Below are positions 8,970 to 18,647 of a DNA stretch of 64,000 nt, piece after piece. Each line of letters starts with the position of its first letter. Positions within the stretch are counted from its first letter, which is position 1. This DNA is from Ruthenibacterium lactatiformans. Its GTDB lineage: Bacteria > Bacillota > Clostridia > Oscillospirales > Ruminococcaceae. The notes beneath the pieces are model-generated. The model was not told where the DNA came from. It was given only the letters and a program-made list of their open reading frames with translations, and did not search any database. The translations under genes were made by a program, and so were the position numbers. Location of the stretch: contig NZ_JXXK01000008.1 of NCBI RefSeq assembly GCF_000949455.1, forward strand, positions 62,001 through 126,000, read 5' to 3'.

Positions 8970-10157
8970 TTACTCTTTTCTCCACACCATCTTATTGACC
9001 ACGTTTACATAACCCTGAATGATGCGAACCACCTTCATGGACACAGTCTCGTCCACATAGTCAGGACAGGGCTTGCCCAGAACGCCCTTCTGCTTCATCT
9101 CGATGGCCATATCAGTAGCGTTGAGAAGTTCCCGGGTGGTAATGCCAGCGAGAATGAAGTCACCAGCTTCCAGTGCCTCGGGGCGTTCCGTACTGGTGCG
9201 GATACACACGGCAGCGATGGGATGACCGACGGACAGATAGAAGCTGCTCTCTTCGGGCAGAGTGCCGGAGTCAGAAACGATTGCCAGAGCGTTCATTTGC
9301 AGCTTGTTATAATCGTTGAAGCCCAGCGGCTCGTTGACACGTACACGAGGGTCGAGTTTGAAGTCGCTCTTTTCCAGATGGTGCTTGCTGCGGGGATGGC
9401 AGGAATACAAGATGGGCATATCGTACTTTTCTGCCAAAGCGTTGATGGCGGTGAACAGGCTCAAGAAATTCTTTTCGGAGTCGATGTTCTCTTCCCGGTG
9501 GGCAGACAGCAGAATGTACCTGTCCTTCTCCAGTCCCAGACGCTCCAGCACATCGCTTTTCTGGATTTTCTCCAGATTCATGTGCAGCACTTCTGCCATG
9601 GGAGAACCAGTCTGGTAGGTGCGCTCCTTGGGCAGACCAGTATCCGCCAGATACTTCCGGGCAAACTCGGAATAGCACATATTCACGTCAGAAATCACAT
9701 CCACGATGCGGCGATTGGTCTCCTCGGGCAGGCACTCGTCCTTGCAGCGGTTGCCTGCCTCCATGTGAAACAGCGGGATGTGCAGCCGCTTTGCAGAGAT
9801 GGCAGACAGACAGGAGTTAGTATCGCCTAGCACCAGATAACCCTCCGGCTGCAATTCGCTGAGCAGCTCATAGCTGCGACCCAGAATGTTGCCGCAGGTC
9901 ACGCCCAGATTCTCGCCCACCACGGGAACAAGAATGTCCGGGCCATACTCCCCGAAGGTATTTTTCAGCTCAAAATCCTCCCAGAAAACGGTAGAAAGAT
10001 TTCTGTCCCAGTTCTGGTTGTAGTAGACCACGCAGCAGTCAAAATATTCCCGGCAGCGCTTGATGACAGCAGCCAGACGAATAATTTCCGGACGGGTACC
10101 GCAGCCAATCATGACCTTGGTGCGCCCATCGTTTTTCCATTTAAAATTGTGTTCCAT
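8970..10157 (-). CDS. capG: UDP-N-acetylglucosamine 2-epimerase family, CapG/FnlC-like
   Basis: A 395-residue protein of the WecB fold with the motifs GTRPEIIRLA, GDTNSCLSA, HMEAGNRC, AHREEN and SDSGTLPEES. In this gene order (CapE, CapF, then this), homologues epimerise C2 of UDP-N-acetyl-L-talosamine (pneumosamine) to give UDP-N-acetyl-L-fucosamine, rather than making UDP-ManNAc. It has a good ribosome site (AGGAG) 33 bases after capF. The specific substrate is inferred from the neighbours; the fold is clear. Confidence 0.85.
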   Translation of the reverse strand: MEHNFKWKNDGRTKVMIGCGTRPEIIRLAAVIKRCREYFDCCVVYYNQNWDRNLSTVFWEDFELKNTFGEYGPDILVPVVGENLGVTCGNILGRSYELLSELQPEGYLVLGDTNSCLSAISAKRLHIPLFHMEAGNRCKDECLPEETNRRIVDVISDVNMCYSEFARKYLADTGLPKERTYQTGSPMAEVLHMNLEKIQKSDVLERLGLEKDRYILLSAHREENIDSEKNFLSLFTAINALAEKYDMPILYSCHPRSKHHLEKSDFKLDPRVRVNEPLGFNDYNKLQMNALAIVSDSGTLPEESSFYLSVGHPIAAVCIRTSTERPEALEAGDFILAGITTRELLNATDMAIEMKQKGVLGKPCPDYVDETVSMKVVRIIQGYVNVVNKMVWRKE

Positions 10158-10190
10158 AAAAATCTCCTATCGACAACCAGTATTCTTCTC

Positions 10191-11387
10191 TTACACCGGC
10201 TCGAAGAAGGTGTCCGGGTGGTTCGGATTGAAGACTTCGTTGCAGGTCATCACCGTCACCAGGTTCTCCGTTTCCGACAGGTTGATGATATCATGGGTCC
10301 AGCCGGGAATCATGTGAACAGCCTCGATTTTATCCCCAGAAACCTCAAACTCCACCGTTTCGCCGGTGTTGATATTCCGTTCCTGAATCAGTCCGTGACC
10401 GGCAACCACGATGAACAGCTCCCACTTGGAGTTGTGCCAGTGCTGCCCCTTGGTGATGCCCGGGCGGCTGATGTTGATGCTCACCTGCCCGCAGTCGGCA
10501 GTATGCACCAGCTCGGTGAAAGAGCCACGGTCGTCCACGTTCATCTTCAAAGCGTATTTAAACTTGTCCGTGGGCAGATAGGTTAGGTACAGGGAGTACA
10601 GCTTCTTGGCAAAGGAGCCGTCAGGCATTTTCGGCATCATGAGGGTCGTGGGCTGTGCCTTGAATTCCTGCAGCAGATCCACAATTTCCCCCAAGGTGAC
10701 CTTATGGGTCACGGGGACACAGCAGTAACGACCGTCTGCATTCAGAATGGTTTCCACACCGTCAAATTCACAGTGCTGTTCCTTGCCTTCCAGCAGGTCA
10801 AACATTCCCTCCACCAAATCGTCAATGTACAGCAGCTCCAATTCCGTGCTGCGGTCGTTGACGGTGAACGGCTCGTCGTTGGCAACTGCCCAGCAGAAGG
10901 TGGAGACGGCACTATTGTACTTGGGGCGGCTGTGTCCCATCAGGTTCACAAAGCGGTAGACGGCAACCTTTGCGCCGGTTTCCTTGGCGTAGTCGAAGAA
11001 CAGCTCCTCACCCGCCTTTTTGCTGCGACCATACTCGCTGTTGCCGAAACGACCAGCCAGGGTGGCCTGGATGGAGGAGGACAGCATGATGGTGGCCTTA
11101 TTGTTGTGCTTTTTCAGACAGTTCAGCAGATCGGATGCAAAGCCGAAGTTGCCCTTCATGAAGTCTTCCGGGTTTTCCGGACGATTCACACCAGCCAGAT
11201 TGAACACAAAATCCGCTTTTTGGCAGTACTTATCCAACTGCTCAGCGGTAGAATCCAGGTCATATTCGTAGATTTCTTCAATATGCAATGCCGGGCGGGT
11301 CTTGTTCTTGCCGTCCCGGATGTTTTTCAGGTTGTTGCACAGGGCGGTTCCAACCATACCCTTGGCACCAGTTACCAAGATGTTCAC
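10191..11387 (-). CDS. capF: CapF/FnlB-like bifunctional reductase-epimerase
   Basis: An N-terminal short-chain reductase (ILVTGAKGMVG, catalytic YGRSK) is fused to a C-terminal cupin of about 110 residues with the metal-ligand pattern GQHWHNSKWELF. This architecture is typical of CapF, which carries out C3 epimerisation in the cupin and C4 reduction in the reductase domain on the way to UDP-L-FucNAc. The start is GTG 11387, overlapping the capE stop by GTGA. At ~398 residues it is slightly longer than Staphylococcus CapF. Domain order and neighbours make the assignment strong. Confidence 0.9.
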   Translation of the reverse strand: MNILVTGAKGMVGTALCNNLKNIRDGKNKTRPALHIEEIYEYDLDSTAEQLDKYCQKADFVFNLAGVNRPENPEDFMKGNFGFASDLLNCLKKHNNKATIMLSSSIQATLAGRFGNSEYGRSKKAGEELFFDYAKETGAKVAVYRFVNLMGHSRPKYNSAVSTFCWAVANDEPFTVNDRSTELELLYIDDLVEGMFDLLEGKEQHCEFDGVETILNADGRYCCVPVTHKVTLGEIVDLLQEFKAQPTTLMMPKMPDGSFAKKLYSLYLTYLPTDKFKYALKMNVDDRGSFTELVHTADCGQVSINISRPGITKGQHWHNSKWELFIVVAGHGLIQERNINTGETVEFEVSGDKIEAVHMIPGWTHDIINLSETENLVTVMTCNEVFNPNHPDTFFEPV

Positions 11388-12436
11388 TTGCGCTCTGCCT
11401 CCCACTCCGCCAGCGCGTTTCGCACGTAGTCGGTGGTCATAATCTTCTTCACCGTATCCTCTATATCCAGACGATTGGTATTATGACTTGTGTATGATTC
11501 ATCTGCCATAGTATGTACTTCGCCCTTGACCACAAACTTATCGTAATTTAGGTCACGGTCGTCCGCGGCAACACGGAAATATTTGCCCATGTCTTCACTA
11601 CGCAAACGTTCCTCACGGGTCATTAAAGTCTCAAACAACTTCTCGCCGTGGCGGGTGCCAATAATATGAGTGCCAGTGTCACCAAACAATTGCTGCACAG
11701 CCTTAGCTAAATCTCCGATGGTGGAAGCATCCGCCTTCTGAATAAACAAATCTCCCGGATTGGCGTGCTGGAAAGCAAACATAACCAGTTCCACAGCCTC
11801 GTCCAAATTCATCAGAAAACGAGTCATGTTGGGATCTGTAATGGTGATAGGGTTGCCTGACTTAATCTGGTCGATGAACAGCGGAATGACGCTGCCGCGG
11901 CTGCACATGACGTTGCCGTAACGGGTGCAGCAAATGGTCGTACCGCCGCGCTCGGCGGCCACACGGGCATTGGCATAGATAACATGCTCCATCATAGCCT
12001 TTGAAATGCCCATGGCATTGATGGGGTAAGCGGCTTTGTCGGTTGACAGGCATACTACACGTTTAACGCCTGCATCGATGGCAGCGTGAAGCACATTATC
12101 CGTGCCAATGATATTGGTCTGAACCGCCTGCATGGGGAAGAACTCACAGGAAGGAACCTGCTTCAAAGCGGCGGCGTGGAAGATGTAGTCCACACCGGGC
12201 ATTGCGTCACGGATAGACTGGGGATTGCGGACATCACCAATGTAGAACTTCACCTTCTTGGCAGTTTCAGGATGCTTGGCCTGAAGCTCGTGGCGCATAT
12301 CATCCTGTTTTTTTTCGTCACGGGAGAAGATGCGAATCTCCTTGAGGTCAGAGTCAAGGAAGTGTTTTAGAACGGTAGAGCCAAAAGAACCAGTACCACC
12401 AGTAATCATAAGGGTTGCGTTATCAAATGTAGACAT
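11384..12436 (-). CDS. capE: UDP-GlcNAc 4,6-dehydratase / 5-epimerase, CapE/FnlA-like
   Basis: A 350-residue extended SDR of the inverting dehydratase group: nucleotide motif GGTGSFGS, then the SRDEKKQDDMR segment, and MGISK where other SDRs have YxxxK, as known for CapE and FlaA1. It begins UDP-L-FucNAc synthesis from UDP-GlcNAc. It has a very strong ribosome site (GGAGGG, 6 bases before ATG). The 239 bases upstream, towards the flippase, hold no gene. They could house an internal promoter, but I found no convincing pair of boxes there. Confidence 0.9.
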   Translation of the reverse strand: MSTFDNATLMITGGTGSFGSTVLKHFLDSDLKEIRIFSRDEKKQDDMRHELQAKHPETAKKVKFYIGDVRNPQSIRDAMPGVDYIFHAAALKQVPSCEFFPMQAVQTNIIGTDNVLHAAIDAGVKRVVCLSTDKAAYPINAMGISKAMMEHVIYANARVAAERGGTTICCTRYGNVMCSRGSVIPLFIDQIKSGNPITITDPNMTRFLMNLDEAVELVMFAFQHANPGDLFIQKADASTIGDLAKAVQQLFGDTGTHIIGTRHGEKLFETLMTREERLRSEDMGKYFRVAADDRDLNYDKFVVKGEVHTMADESYTSHNTNRLDIEDTVKKIMTTDYVRNALAEWEAERK

Positions 12437-12675
12437 ATTATTTCCCTCCTACATATTCGTTTTATCATACAGTAGATTTACGTTTATCCGTTTACAAATA
12501 TCCGAATCCACTGTTTCATCAATTTTTCTATCAAACAGATTACTTGTCGCCATTCCGTTATTAGCTATTCTTTTCTAAAAATGATGCTCCACTGCCATGC
12601 TGAACACAACATCATAAGGATTGCAATTCCTTTCAAATAATCAAGGAATAAATTTTTCTCTCTCGTCTTTTACAT

Positions 12676-14022
12676 TTACTGTTCTATCCTCGCCTTGAAA
12701 TATTTCCGGCACCACAGCATCTGTGCAATGCAGTATGGAGCCATCGAAACGATGTTTGCCAAAACGATAGCGATATAGCTTCCGGAAATGCGCGAAAATA
12801 CATACGCAAGCGGAATATTGACCACTGCACCGATGGTCATATAAATCGTTTGCACTCTCAATTCACACAACCCATTTGAATAATTCGCAAGTATTGTTCG
12901 TAGGCTCATAACAGTTCCCGACAAAGCGAAAATCACCGCAATCCCATAATTAACTGGAATTGTTTTGTCTCCAAGCCAGAAATTAAATATCCACTGCAGG
13001 GGAATAATTACTGCAAACTCTGCTGCTCCAAGCAAGAAAGCAATTTTCATATATTTGCTGTAGCTCGCCCGAATCCACTTCCAGTCGTTTTCGGCCTTAG
13101 CCTTTGTAATCGTAGACCACAGCGACGTTGTAACCAGCATCACCATGGTCATCGGCAGATTGAAAATTTTGTTATACACCTGATATTCCACGACTGCGGA
13201 ATTGCCAACAAACAATGTAATGAGATAATTGTTGGTATTATCAACGACCATTGCGATGACTTGAAGCCATAAGAAAGCAGTTCCGACCTTCAGTACAGAC
13301 ATTGCATAATCTTTCCTGAAAAAAGCAACGGAAGGACGAGTTTCTGGAATCTTGCAAATAAAAACCCAGAATGTTGCAACGATAAGCGGCAGATTGACTG
13401 CCATGAGATAAGCAGACGCCAGCGATACCAAACTATTGTTTTTGCCCAACGCATTGGAAAGAAGTACAAATCCCAGCATCATAACGTTGGTTGAGAGATT
13501 TAGCAACCCTGGAACAAACGCTTCTTGCAAGGCATACAAAATCGATGTAACAAGCCGCAAAACGAATTGGAGGATAATAGATGCCAGAAGAATCTGTACC
13601 ACTTTTGTCATTGTGCCTGCATCCACCAAATCAAGTTGAATATTAAAAACCTTATTCCAACTCACAAAGTTTCCTGCAACCACTACAACCAGAAGAATAA
13701 TCACGCCGATTCCGGAAAGAAATAGGTATGATGATGAAATGTATTTTCTAGCCTTGCCCCAGTCTTTCTCATTGATCGCATAGACCAGGTGGTTTCTCAG
13801 GCCATTGCCTATACCCATATCGCAGTTCAAGATCCATGCGAGTACAGAAAGCAGTGTGAACCAAACACCAAGCACTTCGTCATTATTGAAGAAGTGCATA
13901 TAAGCCGGGGTCGTAAACAGTGCAATAAATAGCGACCCACCTTTTACCACTGCAGCCATCAAGGTGTTACGAAGAACAATTCCTGTATTGTCTTTCGATT
14001 TAAGTTTCTCAATCAGGTTCAT
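12676..14022 (-). CDS. Wzx-type polysaccharide flippase
   Basis: A 448-residue membrane protein with about 12-14 hydrophobic segments and short polar loops, of the MATE/MOP superfamily branch used by Wzx (polysaccharide biosynthesis protein). It turns the undecaprenyl-linked repeat unit to the outer face of the membrane. Its start overlaps the preceding glycosyltransferase gene by 14 bases. The first residues MNLIEKLKSKDNTG leading into a hydrophobic helix with GGSLFIALFTTPAYMHFF are typical. No close neighbour has this role, so it is the single flippase of the locus. Confidence 0.9.
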   Translation of the reverse strand: MNLIEKLKSKDNTGIVLRNTLMAAVVKGGSLFIALFTTPAYMHFFNNDEVLGVWFTLLSVLAWILNCDMGIGNGLRNHLVYAINEKDWGKARKYISSSYLFLSGIGVIILLVVVVAGNFVSWNKVFNIQLDLVDAGTMTKVVQILLASIILQFVLRLVTSILYALQEAFVPGLLNLSTNVMMLGFVLLSNALGKNNSLVSLASAYLMAVNLPLIVATFWVFICKIPETRPSVAFFRKDYAMSVLKVGTAFLWLQVIAMVVDNTNNYLITLFVGNSAVVEYQVYNKIFNLPMTMVMLVTTSLWSTITKAKAENDWKWIRASYSKYMKIAFLLGAAEFAVIIPLQWIFNFWLGDKTIPVNYGIAVIFALSGTVMSLRTILANYSNGLCELRVQTIYMTIGAVVNIPLAYVFSRISGSYIAIVLANIVSMAPYCIAQMLWCRKYFKARIEQ

Positions 14023-15157
14023 TATTAATTATCTCCATCAACCGTTTTAGATTTTTTTCGCAATCTTTATCCAGCTGATTCAGAATCTGCCTGCTGTTAT
14101 AGTCTTCTTTCATCGGGATATCCATAATTGCGTTTGCAATTTCCTGCGGCAACTGTTTGTCATAGTAATAGAGGATTCCACCGACCGCCGAATTCTCTAC
14201 CGCTGGGATTCTCACCGACAAAACCCGCAGGCCATTTGCAAGATACACCAACACCTTCGAGGGAAAAGATGTTTCGGTATACTTTGCATCCGGGATCTGT
14301 GTACAAAGACCTATCTGGCAGCTTTGCAGGAAACGAATATACTCCTCCCCGGACTTCAGCCCATCGTATGTGAGGGTGCACTTTGCCTTTTTCTGTACAA
14401 CTGCAATCCGCTCTAGTAGCTGCTTTTTCTGTTCCTCTGTTCCAAATCCAAGGATATGGACATGATAATTTTCCGGCAAAAACTCAGCAGCAGCAGCAGC
14501 AGCAGCTCCTCCCTTGGTCGGATCAAAAGTTCCCGCATAGACGCAGTGAATCTTATCATCGGCAAAGCCCGCATCTCGTTCAAACTCAGAATGATAGGTT
14601 CCGTTTACAACAATATACGGCCGTTCTGCCGGAATCTCCTTGGAAAGAGCTTCTGTTGCCAAAATATATCCATCTGCCGCTGTGATAACCTTTCGTTCCC
14701 ATGCAGCTTTTTGGGGGCCACAATTTACAACGTCCTGATAGATTTCTTCCAACTCTAGAACAAATTTGAACCTTTTTTCCCTTTTATACTTATAAAAAAT
14801 GTCAGCAGTTTGCAAAGAATGATATGCAATCACTGTGTCACTGGGATTCAACCCTGAGAGAAACTGTTTTAATTGTTGCCGACGGTAATAGAAATGAATT
14901 TTTCCCGCAACCCTATTTGGCTTTGCAAATTCTTTCCATACGACGAATTGTCCGTTTTTCGATATATTAAATTCTATCGTTCCGTGCGAGCCGTCTTTTG
15001 TATCTGATTCCGCCAGGCATATCACTGTATATTCGTTCCCAACATTGTCTAGTTTCTCAATAAGATATGCAGACTTCTGTTGTCCCGCTGGACTAATTTT
15101 CAGCTTCAAATCAGTCATAGATTTCGGCTGATAATATGTTAGATAATACAATGCCAT
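14009..15157 (-). CDS. glycosyltransferase
   Basis: A 382-residue protein that looks like a two-domain GT-B enzyme. The C-terminal half has CVYAGTFDPTKGG, HILGFG and SFPSKVLVYLANGLRVLS, as in family 1/4 transferases. The start at 15157 overlaps the previous stop as TAATG, so translation is coupled. About residue 220 there is a run of seven alanines, encoded by a pure trinucleotide tract at 14485-14505. The sugar added is unknown. It lies between the polymerase and flippase genes. Confidence 0.75.
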   Translation of the reverse strand: MALYYLTYYQPKSMTDLKLKISPAGQQKSAYLIEKLDNVGNEYTVICLAESDTKDGSHGTIEFNISKNGQFVVWKEFAKPNRVAGKIHFYYRRQQLKQFLSGLNPSDTVIAYHSLQTADIFYKYKREKRFKFVLELEEIYQDVVNCGPQKAAWERKVITAADGYILATEALSKEIPAERPYIVVNGTYHSEFERDAGFADDKIHCVYAGTFDPTKGGAAAAAAAEFLPENYHVHILGFGTEEQKKQLLERIAVVQKKAKCTLTYDGLKSGEEYIRFLQSCQIGLCTQIPDAKYTETSFPSKVLVYLANGLRVLSVRIPAVENSAVGGILYYYDKQLPQEIANAIMDIPMKEDYNSRQILNQLDKDCEKNLKRLMEIINNEPD

Positions 15158-16362
15158 TACGCTGTATTCCTTTCGCAATGTTCAAATAGCAAAACCCAGA
15201 ACAATGGTAAAGACCAAAGGCCCTCTGTTAAATGGAGAATTACCAATAAAATAGCAATACCTATTCTTTCACTCCGAGTATCTGTGTTGAAAAGCCTTTT
15301 TGCTATGCCACACAAAGATGTAATATAGTAGAGTCCCATCATCCAACCAAATGTATATGTGATTTGTATCAGTCCCGCCGAATCATCCTTGTATAACCCC
15401 ATTGACATTCTCAGCGAATTTCTTGTCCAAGTTTCCCCTAAACCAAACGGACCTGCTTTCAGTGCCAAAAGACCACCTGTCAAGATATCTGCTCTCCTCA
15501 TTTGGGCAGATACATTATTCTCATTTCCAATTTTATTTGTAATCACAGTCGATGTGCTCAGAAAAACCAATCCAATAAGCAATATAAGGATACCGATCAT
15601 CACTTTCGTATTCATGTTCCTGATTTCAAGCAATCGTAAAATTCTCCCATTGAAAAGCATAAATGCAAGAACAAGAAGCACATATCCTGTAGTAGACTGT
15701 GTAGTCAACAATGTGATTATGAATAATGCAAAGATGGTCTTTCTGTGTTTTGTACATTTTGCATCAACATCAAAGAGCATAAAGAGAACTGCAATCCATA
15801 TATATCCTTGAAATGCTCCCGGTTCCCAAAATGGACCAGAATTTCGCAAGCTGATTGTTCCATTCATTCCCCATGTGTAAAACGGAGAATATCCATACTG
15901 TGTTTTCCAATCATATCCGCTTTGACACAGCATATATGCCAGCGATTCATTTGTATTTGCGATAAGTATGCATGGCAGTGAGATAAGGCAATACACGGCA
16001 ATAATCCGAATATAGTGCTTCGCAAATAGCTGCGGTTCGACCAAAATAGCCGTCATTGCTCCGCAGAGCATCATGACAATATATCCTAACACCGCATTTA
16101 TGCTGCTTGAACTCATTTCGCTGAAATATAAGATGATACTTATTAAAAAAAGAGCAAGTGGCACCAGCAACTTTGTCATTATATTTTTAAAACGTATAAC
16201 CGGAATGCGAACCAAGAACAATGCAGCTAAAATACATCCACAGTATACCAGCCATGTTATGCGTTGATTAACGATTCCAAAAAAGACCGTTCTTGACATC
16301 CACACTGTTAGTAGCGTCAATAAGAATGAAACCACCTCTTGATGATTTATTCTAATAATCAT
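15157..16362 (-). CDS. Wzy-type O-antigen/capsule polymerase
   Basis: A 401-residue membrane protein with roughly ten to twelve hydrophobic segments. It has a large outside loop near the middle with short motifs (NSGPFWEPGAFQGYIW) that resemble the O-antigen ligase/polymerase superfamily. It joins repeat units on the outer face of the membrane. The ATG at 16362 is chosen because it follows the previous stop by 5 bases; the longer frame would run back through the neighbouring gene. Polymerases are poorly conserved, so the call rests on topology, the PGAFQGYIW motif and locus context. Confidence 0.8.
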   Translation of the reverse strand: MIIRINHQEVVSFLLTLLTVWMSRTVFFGIVNQRITWLVYCGCILAALFLVRIPVIRFKNIMTKLLVPLALFLISIILYFSEMSSSSINAVLGYIVMMLCGAMTAILVEPQLFAKHYIRIIAVYCLISLPCILIANTNESLAYMLCQSGYDWKTQYGYSPFYTWGMNGTISLRNSGPFWEPGAFQGYIWIAVLFMLFDVDAKCTKHRKTIFALFIITLLTTQSTTGYVLLVLAFMLFNGRILRLLEIRNMNTKVMIGILILLIGLVFLSTSTVITNKIGNENNVSAQMRRADILTGGLLALKAGPFGLGETWTRNSLRMSMGLYKDDSAGLIQITYTFGWMMGLYYITSLCGIAKRLFNTDTRSERIGIAILLVILHLTEGLWSLPLFWVLLFEHCERNTA

Positions 16363-16367
16363 TTTAT

Positions 16368-17603
16368 TCAAATTCCGGTCCTCCGCTTTTTGGCTAAATA
16401 AAGTTGGCTGATACACTCCATGTATTTGCCACACAAATCATGATATGCAAAATTATTTTCTGCAAATTGGCGACAGACACTTGATTTTTTCGGTTTCCCC
16501 AGATGTTCTTGCACAGCACTCAAATATTCTGGTATCTCCATATTCCCTACTACTTTTCCGCAGCCTTGTCCAACCAGTTCCGTACATGCAGTCGTATTGT
16601 ATACAATTACGGGCGTACCGCAGCTCATAGCCTCCGCTGTTGTTTTTCCAAATGTTTCCTGAACAGAAGGGTTTAAAAAAACATCCGCCATGGAGTAATA
16701 CTCCGAGAGCTTTACCGGATCTCTGACCAACCCTGCACAAATCATATTTTCAGGAATTTCAGTATCCTCTGGCATTTTTCCTATCATGACAACCTTCGAA
16801 TCTGGTATGCTCTTAGCAGCCAAAAGCATTTCCTGCAGCCCCTTCCGCTCGCTCCATGCAGATGCAACACCCAGTAGCACCTTCTCATTTTCTGTAACCC
16901 CAAGCTGCTTTCGTAAATTCACTGTATTTCTCGGCCTAAAGGTTTCAAGATCAATCCAGTTGTAGATTCGTTGGATTATAGCTGCGTCCTTGAGAATTGA
17001 CTTTTTGGCTTCTCCTGTAATCCAGTCCGACACACCGACCACGCCAAGACGGGGAATTGCTTCAAACCACTTTTTCTTGTCCCGTAAACATTTGTGAGCC
17101 GTGTCAAAAAGCCAGCTCTTGTTCCACTGGTGTATTTGTGGACACTTTCCGCATTCCTTTTTCCACTTATCGCATCCCACCGATGTATAATGGCAGCAAT
17201 GTCCTGTATAATACCAGCAATCGTGCAGAACTACGACAGTCGCAATATGCTTACTGGCTAAAAATGCAAACAAACTTGGAAAGTTCATGCAATTACTATG
17301 CAGCACATGAAGCATTACAATATCCGGCTTGAGTTCATCCATCTCAGAAATGAGCTTTTGGGTCGAAAAATACGAAAAGTATCCCTGCATACCCGTAAGC
17401 CTGGATAAGAACGCATGACTCTGCTTATCTCGCTGAGAGGAAAAAAAGTGAATTCTCTTATCAGGTTCCGAATGATCATTAACAGCGGTCACATAGACGT
17501 GTGAGTCCAATCCTTTTTTTAGAAAAAAATCATGAAGCTCCTTCACATTTCGCCCAGTACTATCTGCGTTTCCATATGTCACATTGATTTGGACAACTCT
17601 CAT
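16368..17603 (-). CDS. family 4 glycosyltransferase
   Basis: A 411-residue GT-B enzyme. The N-terminal domain starts MRVVQINVTYGNADSTGRN and has HVLHSNCMNFPSLF and LHDCWYYTGHC with a Cys-rich loop (CCHYTSVGCDKWKKECGKCP), a pattern shared with colanic-acid WcaC/WcaL-like transferases. The C-terminal donor domain has SAWSERKGL and the EX7E motif in QETFGKTTAEAMSCGTPVI. It uses a nucleotide sugar on the cytoplasmic face. The exact donor is not readable. It lies 11 bases after the GT2 gene. Confidence 0.85.
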   Translation of the reverse strand: MRVVQINVTYGNADSTGRNVKELHDFFLKKGLDSHVYVTAVNDHSEPDKRIHFFSSQRDKQSHAFLSRLTGMQGYFSYFSTQKLISEMDELKPDIVMLHVLHSNCMNFPSLFAFLASKHIATVVVLHDCWYYTGHCCHYTSVGCDKWKKECGKCPQIHQWNKSWLFDTAHKCLRDKKKWFEAIPRLGVVGVSDWITGEAKKSILKDAAIIQRIYNWIDLETFRPRNTVNLRKQLGVTENEKVLLGVASAWSERKGLQEMLLAAKSIPDSKVVMIGKMPEDTEIPENMICAGLVRDPVKLSEYYSMADVFLNPSVQETFGKTTAEAMSCGTPVIVYNTTACTELVGQGCGKVVGNMEIPEYLSAVQEHLGKPKKSSVCRQFAENNFAYHDLCGKYMECISQLYLAKKRRTGI

Positions 17604-17614
17604 TCAAACCACCA

Positions 17615-18574
17615 TTATCCTTTTGAATCCTTACTTTCAATTCCGAACTTCAGCCTATAATATGTTTGCCGAATCATCGGTCTGATTATTCCATAAGCCT
17701 GATTTCCTTTCGCTTTTAACCGAACAGTAAGCGGCAGTTGCCCCCGTTCCATCAGCTTCGTTTCAACATATTTCGCACTATGAATCAAATCAGTTCGGTA
17801 TAACTTCAGCAGTAATGCCTGCGCAACGCTGTACAATCCTTTTTCGCACAGCTTATCGCAATAAGCCGGAATTGTTCTGTCGCTCTCTTCCCTGAATCTT
17901 TCCCGATGCGTATTCGTCTGCTGCTTTCCATGCAGCCGGCTGCGGGCATAAATCGTTCTATCTACCAGCAGGGAATAGCCGTTGAGGAAAATCCTCTTCC
18001 ACATATCTGCATCCTGTGTAAAACGCAGGGTAGTATCAAAGCCTCCGCATTCAAGAAATGCTGTCTTGGGAATCAAAAGTGAAATTCCGCTCAGCGATTT
18101 TTTATTCATCAGTAAAAGTGCTTGCTCGTTGTTGTAAACGCCGGATTTAGGCGTTCCCCACGGTTTATCAAGAACCCTGCTATCCTCGTCAATAAACTCT
18201 GTATCACACAGGGCAATCATTCTGTCATTTTTGAATGCCCGCAACGCATCTACCTGTTTTTCGATTTTCTCATCTCGGTATTCATCATCATGGCTGAGCC
18301 ACGAAAAATATTCGCCCGTCATCGCTTCAATGCCGAGATTTAATGCAGACGAAACGCCCCCATTTTCCTTCTCGATATATCTGATCTTATCTCCGTAAGA
18401 TTTTGCTATCCCAGCCGTTTTGCCGCCATCGTTTGAGCCGTCATTGACCACGATGATTTCAACGTTTTGATACGTTTGGTTCAAAGCACTCTGAATAGCT
18501 TTATCCAAATAGTCCGACCCATTATAGACCGGAATAACGATTGATACTTTAGGCAATTCTTCCACTTTTTTCAT
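17615..18574 (-). CDS. family 2 glycosyltransferase
   Basis: A 319-residue GT-A enzyme. The N terminus has VSIVIPVYNGSDYLDKAI, then VVNDGSNDGG for nucleotide binding, and LSHDDEY as the metal-binding DxD-type site. The C-terminal ~80 residues are basic and helical, probably a membrane-association region. It adds one sugar to the lipid-linked repeat unit. It is separated by 73 bases from the ATP-grasp gene and by 11 from the following transferase, so it is part of the same operon. Confidence 0.9.
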   Translation of the reverse strand: MKKVEELPKVSIVIPVYNGSDYLDKAIQSALNQTYQNVEIIVVNDGSNDGGKTAGIAKSYGDKIRYIEKENGGVSSALNLGIEAMTGEYFSWLSHDDEYRDEKIEKQVDALRAFKNDRMIALCDTEFIDEDSRVLDKPWGTPKSGVYNNEQALLLMNKKSLSGISLLIPKTAFLECGGFDTTLRFTQDADMWKRIFLNGYSLLVDRTIYARSRLHGKQQTNTHRERFREESDRTIPAYCDKLCEKGLYSVAQALLLKLYRTDLIHSAKYVETKLMERGQLPLTVRLKAKGNQAYGIIRPMIRQTYYRLKFGIESKDSKG

Positions 18575-18647
18575 TACTTTTCTGCTCCTTTATTTTTCAG
18601 CGCAATGTCTTTTACGTCACAACTCATAAAATATTATGAAGCAGCTG

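Noticed and set aside
12437..12675. Internal promoter upstream of capE
   Set aside because: A TATGAT box is present, but no acceptable -35 box at 16-19 bases, so not listed as a feature.
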